The position numbers and the translations under genes are program-made. The notes beneath the pieces were generated by a model. It saw only the letters and a list, made by a program, of their open reading frames with translations, was not told the origin of the DNA and did not search any database. 64,000 nucleotides of DNA from Glandiceps talaboti (lineage: Eukaryota; Hemichordata; Enteropneusta; Spengelidae): assembly GCF_964340395.1 (NCBI RefSeq), contig NC_135561.1:24186986-24250985 (forward strand), given 5' to 3'. Position 1 is the first letter of the stretch, and each line of letters opens with the position of its first letter. Positions 14,001 through 25,680 of this stretch are shown one piece after another.

Positions 14001-14500
14001 CATCATGTTTTAGAATTAAGTGATAGGGGGGGGGGTCAGCCTGTTTTTGGTTTTACAGATGGGGGGGGGGGGGGTCAGTGACTTTTTGTTGGCCCGATTT
14101 AAGAATCCCCCCCCTCCCCCTCCCCCAAGGCTGGAGAAACTGACTGGTCCCTAAGTTCAAGTCAAGTGATCTCTCAACGGGGGAATTTACAGGTGTCGTA
14201 GTGAAAGTCGGCAAAATGTGTGACTTGTTGACTCGTAACCTACATCCATACTATGGCTATGGGCCAATTTTTATCGATATAAAAAATGATTTTGGTCATA
14301 CTTCCTTGTGGCGACGTTCAATAATGAATAATACTCATACAAGTTCAATTCATACTGGTCAGTGGAGGGTAGATTATGCACGATCTCACGATTTTCCGAT
14401 CGGATTTTCAGCGTGGGTTTTTTTGGGGTAAAATTCAAATTTCAAAATGGCCACAGTCAAAATTGTCTCCCCTAGTAAACATTGTTTACGATGTAAAAAA

Positions 14501-15696
14501 TACCGCCAATGGCGTTGTAGCACAACTGTAGTTTTTAAAAATGTTTATCCATATGCTAGTCTATGTTGCTATGGGCGTGGTCTTGTTGCTAGGAAAATTT
14601 ACATACATTTTTTGAATGTTTATTCAATTGTCTATTAAACCCTGTTGTTATCTTTGTGAAATACACCACCGTTTGGCTGTTGCTATGGGCGTGGTCATGG
14701 TTACTAGGGTATTTGCATACATTTTTTGAATGTTTATTCATCTGTCTTTCTATTCCTGTTGTTATCTTTGCAATATACGTGATTATTTGGCTGTTGTTAT
14801 GGGCGTGGTCTTGTTGCTATGCAAATTTACATACATTTTTTGGATGTTTATTCAATTATCTATTAAACCCTATTGTTATCTTTGTGAAATACACCACCGT
14901 TTGGCTGTTGCTATGGGCGTGGTCATGGTTGCTAGGGTATTTGCATACATTTTTTGAATGTTTACTCACTTGCTTACCAGATGATGTTGTTATTTGACCA
15001 AAATATACTGCCATTTGGTTGTTGCTAAAGGGTGTGGTCATGGTTGCTAGGGCCGATTTTGTCAAAATATTTTGAAGAAAATCTGCAGAATAACAGTTTC
15101 AGAAACATCTTGCCAAGTTTCAGACTAATTGACCAAGTACTTTTTGAGATATAAGTTTTTGACCAAAAATGAACATTTTTACACCTAATTTGCATATCAC
15201 TCATGGAATCATGGTATGCTTAATGTTTCTTCGTCCATACATCCCTAGATACATTCCCATTAAATTTCAGCCCAATCTGCTCAGTAGTTTTAGAATTAAA
15301 GATTTTTAACCAAAAAGACACATTTTTAGCCCTAATTTGCATATCACTGATGGAATCATCCCGTCATGAACAAATCTTACTTTACACCCCCTTAAGAATG
15401 TTCCCACCAAATTTCGCACCAATCTGCCCAGTAGTTTCTGAGTTTAAGTTTTTTGACCAAAAATCACATTTTTTGACCCAAATCACACACCTGTGATGCG
15501 ATCATTTTGATTTGAACAATTTCCCAACTAGACACCCAAAGTAATGGACCCACCAAATATCGTGGCAATCGGTTCAGCGGTTTTTGACTTTAAGTTGTTT
15601 ACACACACACACACACACACACATCCACACACACAGACAGACAGACAGACGCCGGGCGATCCCTATAGCACTACTGAACAAGTTCAGTTGTGCTAA
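14501..15696 (+). mobile_element. Helentron/Helitron-like element, family B copy 1
   Basis: The order is: left end TACCGCCAATGGC with TAGCACAACTG; 114-bp tandem units starting at 14566, 14680, 14794, 14908 and 15022; degenerate units of about 150-170 bp (15060-15590); (CA)n and (CAGA)n; and a terminal hairpin TAGCACTACTGAAC/GTTCAGTTGTGCTA ending in CTAA before T. The subterminal inverted repeats, satellite core and 3' hairpin fit Helentron-associated elements. The insertion is defined by comparison with piggyBac-like element 2. Confidence 0.6.
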
Positions 15697-16526
15697 TAAA
15701 ATCTCTGTTTGTGAAAATTTGTATTCAATTTTGACTTGGATGGCATTATTGACTACTAGTAGGTGGCTGTGGAAACTCGGTACATAGTCTGCGAAAAGAT
15801 CATATTACCGTGGCGTACGTTCAAATGGCTAGCTGCATATTTCCATTGATCGGTATGCATGACGGCATATAGTGCCACTTTGCCAATTTGATTTTGGTGC
15901 TGATATCGATTTATGGTCATTTTTTACTGATTTAGAGAATAAATTTTGAGATAATTTTTTGGCTTCTTGTCAAATATTGAAGTATATTTACAGAAGCTCA
16001 CTTTTCAGAAGGTCTTGAGGCGACAAATTCAGATATTTTAGTACATTTTCACTGCTGGTGGGGACTGACTGTAGCATCATAAACGGAATAGTGAGCCGTT
16101 AATTATTTTCATTCAAATTTAATACGACTGAAAATTACATTTTCTGCCAAATTTTCCCCAATTTTGAACATTTAACCAGTAGGAACATAAATGTTTGTAG
16201 GAACATAAATGTTAGTATTTTGAATTTTGTTTGTAACATAAATATTGTGTTTATTTGTGATATGTCAATGAATAAACAACTCATGTTTGTTTTATTAATA
16301 TTTTATTACTTTAATCCATATTTCGGTTGTGTGTGTGGCATTTGACTTTATGTATTTGCAAGTATGATGTAGACAATTTATTTTCCATTGAAATGATACC
16401 TTGTTTTTCAAAACTAAGTATTTTTATATCAATTTGATTACACCACACTCACTTTCGCCCTATGTTAGTGAGGGAGCTGGTGGAGAACAAACAATCCCAT
16501 GAGGCCAATGGTGGTGAAAGAGTTAA

Positions 16527-17976
16527 CTCTTTCACCACTATTCTCCCCATGGGACTGTATGCTATCCACTAGGCCCCTCATTAGCATACACATAATAAAA
16601 GTATGAGTGAGTGTTATGTTATCAAATTGATATAAAGATACCTAAAGAATTGTCTAATCTTTGAAAATTTGGTATCATTTTAAAGCCAAATTAATTTTCT
16701 ACATTACACTTCCAATTACACACATCCAAACATCACATGATATACAGCTAGAATTTAGGTTAAAATGATAAACTTTTGTTTAAAAAAACCTGTTTGTTGG
16801 TTATTTATTGTCATATCACAAATAAACAATACATTTGTATCACAAATAAAATACAAAATACCAACATTCATGTTCCTACAAAACTACTATATAGTGGTTA
16901 TATGGTCAAAATCTGCGAAAATTTGATAAAAATGTTATTTTCAGTCATAATAACTTGAACGGAATTAATTAACGGCTCACTAATCTGATTATGACGCAAT
17001 AGTCTGTGCCACACCGGCAATTGTACTAAAATATCTGAAGTCGTCGCCTCAATACCATTTGAAAAGTTAGTTTGAGTAAATATAATTATTTGACAGAACA
17101 ACAAAAAATTTACCACTAATTTTATGCCCAAAATCAATGAAAAATGCCCACAAGTTGGAAGTATGCGAGTCAGAATCGGGATGTCAAAGTGGTGCTTTTT
17201 GCCGACACACTTATCCTCAAGAGCAAATATGTACAGTTGGAACTTTGAACTAAGGTTGCGGCAATCTGATCCAATTACATAAACTGTTTTGAGTTCACGC
17301 AGCCATGTCCTTGTATAAAACAATGTATCGACAGTCAAAATTTAGTGAAAATTTCTATAAACAGCACCTTTATTTACGTTGTAAACAATGTTAGGGGAGA
17401 CAGTTTTGCTTTGGCCATGTTGAAATTTTGAATTTTACGCTGAAAATCGCATGTAAAAAAACGATTGGAAAATTGCCCAAATCGTGCACAAGTTTCCCTC
17501 CACTGACCTGTACACGATGAGTTTGTATTAATACAAGTCATTATTGAGCCGTAACAAAAAGAAATAAAACCAAAATAATCCATTTTATAGCCAAAAATTA
17601 CAACCGAGACGTTAGTATGGGCGTCAGTACCTGTCACAAGATTGCATAAATTTGCCGACATTCAAAAATTCAATCGTAAATTGCTGCCGGTAGCTCAAAT
17701 AGACTGAAGCAGGAATTTGATGCTCACACATGAGTACAATGTGTTCCCACAGCTAAATACTTGTATTCAACAATGTATTTCGAGTCAAATTCAGTCGAAA
17801 TATCCAACCATGGACAGTGCCATAATTTCTATCGTAGACCATGCTATGGGAGCCGTTAATTACCTCCGTCATGTTCGATTTTGTTGGCGAAAAACGCACA
17901 TAAAAATTACGATCGCTCGCACGCATTCAAAATGGCAGTATAGATAAACAAGGCTAATACACATGTGTGGAACTAG
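16527..17976 (-). mobile_element. piggyBac-like element 2, tail to tail with element 1
   Basis: Begins at the shared TTAA (16523-16526) with CTCTTTCACCACTATT and is homologous to element 1 read on the other strand, down to ACTAGTTCCACACATGTG near 17976. There it stops without the distal end, so it is truncated. Confidence 0.7.
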
Positions 17977-18049
17977 CTAGGCGGACATATTGGATCGCAT
18001 CATGCGACAAATTTACGTGCATATGTATGCCATAGTATGTTAACCCTGT

Positions 18050-18256
18050 ACCAAGTTTGAAAAAAATCGGTCCAGGCATCTCCAAGAAGCGGCTGCGGAC
18101 GGACGGACGAAACCCAATCCATGAGTCGACTAACAAATAGGTTTTGATTTCTGCTTGCCTACAATACACTCTATGACACATCTAAATGCACATACTCCAT
18201 GTATGCATACTCTGTGGTTTTCGTGTATGCATACTCTGTGGCTTTCGCTGACAGTG
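18050..18256 (+). mobile_element. Family D-like element end, third copy
   Basis: A generic CCAAGTTTGAAAAAAATCGG stretch, a (CGGA)n run at about 18095-18110, and the terminal TTTCGCTGACAGTGGAGCTAA. Downstream TAAATATGATAGTGC to CAGTCCACACTGA (to about 18330) is shared with 13867-13940, so both copies sit in the same kind of host repeat. Confidence 0.4.
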
Positions 18257-19478
18257 GAGCTAATAAATATGATAGTGCTAACCCGGGATCTTATAAAGTA
18301 GATGCAAGACAGTCAAGCAGTCCACACTGATATCGTTTGGGCGATTCGGATTATTTATAGAATTGTGAATGCAAAAAAAATTTCAGTTGATACCTGGCCT
18401 GGCTTGGCTTGTACCTGGCCTGTACTGTGTTTTGTACCAACCGGTTCAATTGACTAACTTATAAGGTATTTGGTGTTTTGTTTAAAGTGTATGTAAATAG
18501 GTTTCCAATTTTTCCGACTTTTTGCCTGCAAATGATGAAGTTTTCATAGGTGATTAAAGATCTGTGTTACATTTTTGACAAAACCACGATATTAATAATG
18601 AAAAATTGATTTTTTTGGAAATCTGCGATGAGCATTTTGCTTCGAGAGTCTTCGGAAAATTGCATCACAGCCGGAACACGATCGCGGTGTCCATGTTTTT
18701 TTAACCATGCCTGAACGTTGCGTGGTAGAGGGTGACGTCAACGATTGAGTCTCCACTGATTTTCTCACAAAAGATTTGGAAGTTCTAATCAGCCTGCTTC
18801 TCTTCAACATACAGTGGATAAGTTTCCAAACGTTTTCAATGATGTCTTAGTACTGCACAGCTCTCAAACTCACGAAAAACGATCATGAATTACAATATGT
18901 TCTGTCCTCGTGCATGGTGTACTACATACATGTATTACACAAGGATATCACTGTAAACGAGCTGTATAGAATCAAAATATAGACCTGCATCATGCTAACC
19001 ATGAAGTGTGTAAACTTTCCAGTGCGTATTAGCCATGTTACGAAGGCTTGCAATTTGTTTATTTTTTGCATTGGAGATGCCATTTTCAGTAGAAAATATG
19101 GCGGGAGCAAACAGCGTGTACTATGAGGCGATGTAATGCCTGAGTGAGGCGATCGGCGAACAAGCTTTCCCGTACTGAGATTAGAAAAATGACTCTGAAC
19201 AACCCTTTTCGTCAACTAACCTTTGCCTAAGTACTTCAAAAAATCACAAATGTAGGGCCACAGTATATGCATAATTCATGAAATTTTAGTTGTGTTTAAA
19301 AATTTGACCCAATCGCATCGTGTCATGTCACTGTGCTTGCAGCTATGCAATCCACTCGTGTATAGATACTCACACTCATGTTGTTGAGCGGTGATCATCG
19401 ACAGTGACATTTCCGTTTAGTACACTTAAAATTTGTCTTTTTCAACGGTGAAAACATGTTTTTTCTCTTTATTTTCAG

Positions 19479-19610
19479 ATTCAACACAAGACTACAACGC
19501 ACTATACTCAACTGCGATTTTAGCAGCTTCATTATTACATTATCTTTTCCAACTGGAAGTCAGGAATTTCTTAAAGTTGAATAAAGACTGTCCTTTGTGG
19601 ACTTTTACGT
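19479..19610 (+). other. Possible 3'-terminal exon (acceptor + AATAAA)
   Basis: A strong acceptor tctctttattttcag| at 19478 precedes a short stretch with an AATAAA at 19580-19585. An open frame runs through (TQDYNALYSTAILAASLLHY) to a TGA at 19633, past the polyadenylation signal. A non-coding RNA or pseudo-exon is as likely as a gene. Confidence 0.2.
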
Positions 19611-20198
19611 TTATTTGTCTTTTCATGTTATGACAGTGATGTGGGTGTCGATTTAGCTACATTTCCCCGTCTTCATGTGTTTATCCTTCTCACTTTCAGT
19701 AGCCAGAAATTGACAATTATATTCTTATATTATGGTAAAAACTTACAAGGTATACAATTCTAACCATTCCAGCTTGAATGTATCTCCAACTAGCTATAGT
19801 TTACTGGCAGATGACATTGGCCCTACTTGTACTTTTTTTTCACCATTCCATTGTATTTAAACCTTGTACTTGACATTTCACAATATTTATAATTCTCAAC
19901 GAAATACCTCAACATGCGCCTCACCTCGCTCGTAATCAAAGCAGTCCCAGTATGATCACTGACATGGCGAGAGAGAACCTTTTCAGATTTACATGTAAAA
20001 CGGGGAAAGATATGCAAAACATAATGCAAAGTCAGAAGCCAAATCAAAGTTGTAATTATTTTTACTTACCAAATATTTGCATTTTGGAAAGGCAAGACAT
20101 GTTCATGTCATTTACATGTAAACTGTCGGCCAATAAACAATGTTTGGTAGATTGACAGTACGTGCAGTGTACAGAGTCTCAGAGACTGGTCATGCATA

Positions 20199-21276
20199 AG
20201 GGGTAGACCATTCGATATCCTGGGGGTAGGGGGCTTGTAAGATTGGTGGAGAGTCATTTTTTCCCACCTGCTTGCCTATGAATTATTTTTTTTCTCCTTC
20301 GCCTATGCTGGCAACTTTTTTTTTCTTTGCTTCTTTGAGATATCCTGATTTTTTTTACGTCAATGTTGAACACCTACATTTGTTGCCACAATTTTCTGTT
20401 TGGTTTTTGCACAGGGTAATACAGAGAGTAAAAAGATGCTGTTCTACATCACACACATATTTAGAAAACTACATATTTCATACATGTTTGATTTTCAATT
20501 AAATAAACATCATTGACAGTTTTTATGCCATGACATACTGAAAATGCAAATCGGAAACTTGATTGGTGAGCTCAAACATTCAGACAGATCAGTCAGTTTC
20601 TCCAGATAGGGGGTGGTCAGTGTTTTTTTCCATTGGGATGACAAAACGTCACTTACCCCATGAATAAAGTTTCATAGCATCTGACAGTAAGCTGTAGAGG
20701 GAAGAGCTTTGACACTGGGATATGTCCACCTTGTGTGTGTGTATGTGTGTGTGTGTATGGGGGGGGGGGGGGCTTCTAGGGGCCCTGGAGGATTTTTACT
20801 CCTAAAGCCTAAAGGCGATTTTTAAATTTTTAGGCTATTCACAGACAATGATTTGCAAGCTTTACAAAACAGCCCTAACATGTAAAACGCAACTACATAA
20901 GGTTGAAACATTTTTTAAATAAAGTTTCATAGCATCTTGACAGTAAGAGAAGAACTTTGATTTGGGACTGGGACATGTCTACCACTTATGGGGGTCCGAG
21001 GGGGGTGTCCCCCTAGATGCTTTTTAAGTTTTTGGTGAATCTTAGTGTCATAATCTGACAAGTGTCCTGGTAGGAAAGGTACAAGCGGGTTGAACAGTTC
21101 ACTCAAACTTGTACATCGTTTCCCTGCCAAGACATTTTTTTTCCAGCAGTGGTCCATCTTTTTTTTTCCATCACCCACTCATATCCGGATTTTTTGTTCA
21201 AGCAACTCCATTTGGCATCTCCCCCCCCCCCCGAAATCTTCCAAGCCCTCCCCAGGATATCAAATGGTCGACCCCT
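20199..21276. mobile_element. 1.08-kb element with ~40-bp inverted ends
   Basis: GGGGTAGACCATTCGATATC... at the left and the reverse complement of GGGGTCGACCATTTGATATC... at the right. TA (or TAA/TTA) lies outside each end. The interior has (TG)n, poly-G and text related to the tandem core at 10190-11170. A Harbinger-type end (GATCAGTCAGTTTCTCCAG) sits within at about 20587. No ORF of note. Confidence 0.55.
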
Positions 21277-21699
21277 TAAAGTTCAACCGCATGCTTAGGC
21301 CCCGCGGCCTAGGCATGCCTTGCTTACGCGAGTTGTCTTCATTCTGTTCAGTTCAGTTCTGTTCTGTTCAGGGATAAGGTACCCAAGATGGATTTAGAAA
21401 TCCCTTTAGTTCAAGAATAATACTAAGGCAGAGCGTCGTACTGGTTCACTGTCATTCCAAATTGCACGACAGTATCAAATTAATCACAAGTTACATGTTA
21501 TCTGAAAACATCAAACTTTTATAGTGGGTCTGAAGTGTGATTCTAGTGAGTACCAAGAACTCCCGTAGCTGCAATAATTGTAGCGTCTTGTTGCGGTTTT
21601 GTGTGTTTTTTCGTCTGTTTTGGTGACTTTTTAAGTTTTTGTGTTTAACCCGCACCTTTTAGTGAAATTTGTAAACTTTCCGGTCCGTATTAAGGAAAC

Positions 21700-21915
21700 T
21701 ATGAGCGACAAACCGGGTCGAAATTTCAGGGCCTCAAGGCTCAAGTATGCCTCCCCAATTCGTCGGAAATCGGTATTCCTAAATCATATGTAATTCCAAA
21801 ATTTTGCTGGCACGAAAGAAGAGATGTCAGTTGAGGTTTAGGCGTTTACAGTATCTAAAATGGTGGACTCTAGGGAAAGTTACGGCGAGTTGAAAATAAG
21901 GCCCGTGAGCAGCCA
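21700..21915 (+). repeat. Dispersed repeat family G, copy 1
   Basis: Inverse of 31025-31240; shared text includes TTTACAGTATCTAAAATGGT and AAGGCCCGTGAGCAGCCAT. Confidence 0.6.
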
Positions 21916-24684
21916 TGTAATGGTTGCAATCTGAAGGATATATTGTACGCAAATGAGGGTGTTACGGACTGGCTGTAAACATTGGACACAGAGCTAACAT
22001 AACACACCAAGTCGTCATTTCTGTCTTTTGTCTGTGAATGACAGCTGTGCTTGCAAGTGGTATTGTAAGTGATGTCCTTACAGGGCACCGTTAGGATAAC
22101 CCTAACCATAGACCCAACACCAACGTTGGTGTAGGGTCTATGCCCTAACATAGTAACAAACAGAATGTCAGGTGGCAGACAGTCTCCACTCATTTGTCGC
22201 ATTACAATTTACATATAGGTAGGCGGGGACATCAGACGATTTGCAACAATCGTGTGTATGCATACTAACACTGACAACACGTACATGCCATAAAGCGAGG
22301 TTCCTTGAGGGAATTCACATCAACAAATACCTACACTGCGTAAAAATGCATAGATTCCTCAAAAACAAAAGAGAAAAAAACATTACGGCGGCGTTATATT
22401 CAGTAATGAGGACACATCGCCCAGTGAAATTATCATGCATTCACTCACTATATTGTTATCGGACGTGGATTGCACATAATAATTCACACGTCAAACCTCG
22501 TGCACTCGTACGTATGACTGTATCGCCGAAAATTGTAATCTCCGTTGTCATTGCACGCAGTGTCACGGCGGAAATGTTCACTGCTCTTACGAGGTACAAT
22601 TGACACTGTATTTTAAATACTTCCTAAATATTGAACTTACTCATATTGCACACATTTCATCGACAATTTTTCGCGCTAATCGTCACGGACCGCTGAATCG
22701 CGGTGTACGACAAATGTCTAAGTGAACCCGCATAAAATTAACATGAAGTTGAACGAAAAGGTGATTTTTGTAAAAACCCGTCAATGAAAATAGTACTGGG
22801 TAACCCTACAATTTCCAATGCGTTATATTCTACTTACAACATGGACGTACACGAAACGACCATCACTACATGTAAAGGCTCTTGAAAATCAGATAACCCA
22901 ATTTAGAATAGCACCGTACGTACATTAATATACACAACAAGGACAACTCAAGAAAAATATGATCACCTACCTAATGTGACGGCTTGTAAAACCAGCAAAA
23001 TATATGTTTTTGAAGATGTATCCATCTTGCTCAGCTGTTAAGATTGAACAAGGAACGTACTTCACCACATTCCCTCAGAAATACACGAGATATGGTCACT
23101 ACAGATTTGCTCCAAAATTATTAATTCCTGTACGGATATTTGTGAGTGTGCCTAGTAAATGATGAATTTCCCTCCAGCCTCCGAGTTTCTTCGCCGCAAC
23201 ATATCCTTCCGCATAAGAAAATCGTACTTTACATGTGAAAATAAACATTTAAAGGTCACCACTCACCTGAACAGCACTATATTTTAACTGTTTACATTCA
23301 GATTTTATAAGGCAATGCCTCTGTAGATGTAGTCTCTTTCACGAGCAAGACAAAAGCACTATTTTTCGTGCAGATGTCAACATATCACGATGACCGAGTT
23401 ATGTCCAGGTAAATCGTTAATTAATGTTTACATATGCAAATTTAATTCATGACACGGCTGAAATGTTTGCGTCAAATGTTTTTACTCACAATCATATCCT
23501 GTATAAATTAATTATAAATAGAAAAGCCAACATTGGAGTGTAGTCATATTATTATGCATGTATCAGCTGGATAAAATGTGTCCTTACCATGTAATAAATA
23601 TACAAACGTATACAAACGCATTTAATATACACATACACTGATACATATATTTTTATTTTGTATCAGGATTTAGAAATCGTTTCCTTGTTAATCTTTATAA
23701 CAAATGCACCGATAGTATATCAACTTGCAAAAATAATCTTTATATTACCACTGTTCCCTTTTGATCAGGAGTAAGTAACCCCATTCCTGGGAGTGCCGTT
23801 TTGCACCTGCTGTGTTCATATTTTTTATGATGACGAAATCGATACTCTCGAGATAACTTCTGACGATGATACAACGGGTAACACTGAAGTAAAGCACTTC
23901 CTCTATGTACTACACTCGTTTATAGCATATTAAATGTAAACGTATATTGTTTTATTATTGGTTTATTTACAAGCCTGGCATGTGGCCTTTATACTGTTGT
24001 CAATTAGCAAATGAAGTTGTATACTTTTACACTTGATATGGATGCTATAAACGGTTGTGGTAATACTAATACAAAAAATGCCTTACTTTAGTCATGGAAG
24101 TATAACCCACAGGAAGACACTCATTTTTGTGAATATTTTTCAACTCTCGATTTCAATATGTTCAACAAATCAGAACAAAAACTGTCTTTGAAGAAAATGA
24201 GCCACAGATTACAATGTGCTTTCCAACGGTATTTTTGTTTACATGTTGCTGTTCAGAGTGTGCAGACGCGAGTTGAAAATTTTGATTTCTTGACGTCACC
24301 ACGTACGCTGGTGTCCCTGTTTTGTCATTTGCTTATATACAAATGCGCCGTGTGTGTTGCACAGGGAAGCATTTTCCTTACTTTTTTGGGTGGTTATGGT
24401 GTCAGTAAGACTATTTATTATTTGACTGCTGTGGTGGTTGCTAAACTTGTTGACCACAATGCGACTCTTCATTTCCCATACTTTCTACCTCAGACGTATG
24501 TGTGGCGAGTAGCCACAACACCCCAACTATGTCATTCAAGCGGTTACTGATTGCAGTACAAACAGTGGCATTCAACACATGGTGTTTGATCCCTCCCCAG
24601 TTGTTCTTCCTGTGTGTTATAGTTCCTTGCTTTAGTGTTATGGGTTGTAACGGTTTCTAAGTAGTTTTCCCGTCATTCTTTGTA
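21916..24684. other. Upstream flank of URB2, no gene seen
   Basis: Frames of 110-130 codons (21870-22202 minus, 22241-22603, 24158-24550) have no recognisable motif or codon bias. The last few hundred bases should hold the URB2 promoter. Confidence 0.4.
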
Positions 24685-24695
24685 AAGATGGCGGC
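24685..24695 (+). promoter_or_regulatory. YY1-type motif over the URB2 start codon
   Basis: AAGATGGCGGC matches the YY1 consensus (AAnATGGCGGC). It sits exactly on the initiator ATG, the arrangement known in many animal translation and ribosome-biogenesis genes. A transcription start close upstream (24550-24680) would be expected; no TATA box is seen there. Binding itself is inference. Confidence 0.5.
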
Positions 24696-24706
24696 CTACT
24701 ACACTG
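24688..24706 (+). CDS. URB2: URB2 exon 1, coding part (7-residue N-terminus)
   Basis: ATG at 24688 opens a 19-base coding stretch (MAAYYT plus the first base of a Gly codon), followed by a good donor, ACTG|gtaagc. The codon is completed by GA at 44501-44502, giving MAAYYTGVHKRLK. Human URB2, as I remember it, begins MAAVYSGISLKLK, so start site, length and split-glycine junction all agree. URB2 (yeast Npa2/Urb2) is a large nucleolar protein that acts with URB1/Npa1 in early 60S pre-ribosome assembly. The start codon lies inside AAGATGGCGGC, a YY1-type motif typical of translation and ribosome genes. The exon is far too short to find by itself. The call rests on exons 2 and 3, which match the next part of the protein in phase. 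The 5'UTR start is not defined. Confidence 0.8.
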
Positions 24707-24954
24707 GTAAGCGTAACACATGGTTTTTATCTTGTGTAAATTTGTAATCTATGTGATCATATTATTGTCGCCGATCGAGAGGAAATTCTGTGTCCTCTCT
24801 ACAAGACCCGTGCAAAATTACCAACGAATCCATGCTCCCCATTACGGTTCACGATACAAATATGTGACAAGTGTGCATGGTGTGTGTGTGTTGCTGTTGT
24901 GCTTGCCGGAGCCGCGGAGACTGCATGTCCTGGCATTTGAACTTGAAGGAACGC

Positions 24955-25115
24955 GCTATTCTAGCTGCAATAATTGTATCGTTTTGTTGCGGTTATGAGG
25001 GGTTTTTCGTCTGTTTTAACCCGTGTTAAACACTAAAACTTAAAAAGTCACCAAAACAGACGAAAAAACCCTCAAAACCGCAACAAAACGCTACAATTAT
25101 TACAGCTAGCGCTAT
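24955..25115. mobile_element. Foldback element about 250 bp into URB2 intron 1
   Basis: Arms TAGCTGCAATAATTGTATCG...TTTTTCGTCTGTTTT and their inverse surround a loop of about 30 bp. One half-copy (GCTGCAATAATTGTAGCG... GTCTGTTTTGG) lies at 21567-21645. Confidence 0.65.
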
Positions 25116-25214
25116 TCGAGCTCCAAATGTAGCAGTAGTAACACGTGTACGTGTAGTGTTGTCCTGAGCGTATGTTGATAACTACGTATGTTGAACTGTT
25201 GGAGATTGTACTTA

Positions 25215-25680
25215 TCATCATCCAATGGGGTCTAACTGTTGTTGATTATTGTATCACGACTACGAGTAACTGTAAAAACTTGCACATATGATATCACTAC
25301 CATAGTCTACATTTGTAGTTCTAACTTCTCGTATCAATTACATTTTAACGTCCACTCACTGGTTTACCACAGTTGGCATCCAGACTGTTACTGCTATGTC
25401 TGACCACTGTGCAATTAATACTTCATTGTGTTGTAATTATAGAGTAACTTATGATTTTCCACCAAATAAGCCATTGCCAAAATATGTCTGGGAAAATGAC
25501 AGTGCTGTTAACTTTATGAATAATGTACAGTAGATTACATAAGCAACTTCAGTAAGTTTTTGAATTATGATATAAATGCTATCAATACTAATTCTGCAAC
25601 TACAGAGTTGACAAACATGCTTTCAAAGGATGCTAGACAAAGTCTGAAAATTAAAGGAAAGCTGAATTTATAAACAATAT
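25215..25680 (+). pseudogene. LINE endonuclease fragment, degenerate
   Basis: Broken frames show pieces such as TVVDYCITT and, from ATG 25396, MSDHCAIN followed by PNKPLPKYVWEND. These look like the end of an APE endonuclease domain (SDHxxI) and the linker after it. Further coding-like text (SKFLNYDIN, TTELTNMLSKDARQ) continues after a stop at 25531. It is a different, older LINE than the one starting near 25690. The identification rests on motif resemblance only. Confidence 0.45.

Larger units (their letters stand above)
9775..14151. mobile_element. Harbinger-like element (TAA duplication) with tandem core
   Basis: Left end GGGATCGGTCAGTTTCTTCG, right end the reverse complement of GGGACCAGTCAGTTTCTCCA, then G-rich runs on both. 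TAA flanks each side (9772-9774, 14152-14154), as for PIF/Harbinger (TWA). The interior has degenerate units of about 225-245 bp, poly-G/C runs, a family-F copy and a family-D copy. No transposase or Myb-like ORF is visible. About 11650-13600 holds nothing I recognise. Confidence 0.5.
9322..16526 (+). mobile_element. piggyBac-like element 1 (TTAA ends), heavily invaded
   Basis: Starts TTAA-CCCTTTCACCACC at 9322 and ends GGTGGTGAAAGAG-TTAA at 16526, fitting the TTAA target and CCC..GGG ends of piggyBac. Its native parts are 9326-9774, 14152-14500 and 15697-16522, about 1.5 kb in sum. They match element 2 (16527-17976) in inverted order. The insertions are a Harbinger-like element (9775-14151) and a Helentron-like element (14501-15696). 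Two small hairpins CCCGCTACAGCGGG sit near the left end. No transposase. Confidence 0.7.

Noticed and set aside
16190-16880. Single giant palindrome (replication origin or amplified hairpin)
   Set aside because: The TTAA at the exact centre and CCYTTT-type ends on each side explain it better as two adjoining piggyBac-like elements.
18590-18840. THAP-domain-like piece (EICDEHFASRVFGK on +; CSGCDAIF and RRFPKKS on -)
   Set aside because: The CxxHF pattern is suggestive, but the N-terminal half is missing, a stop follows soon, and both strands give similar weak hints. Below the level I would annotate.
24158-24550. 130-codon ORF just upstream of URB2
   Set aside because: No motif and overlaps the expected promoter/5'UTR region; no sign of selection visible.
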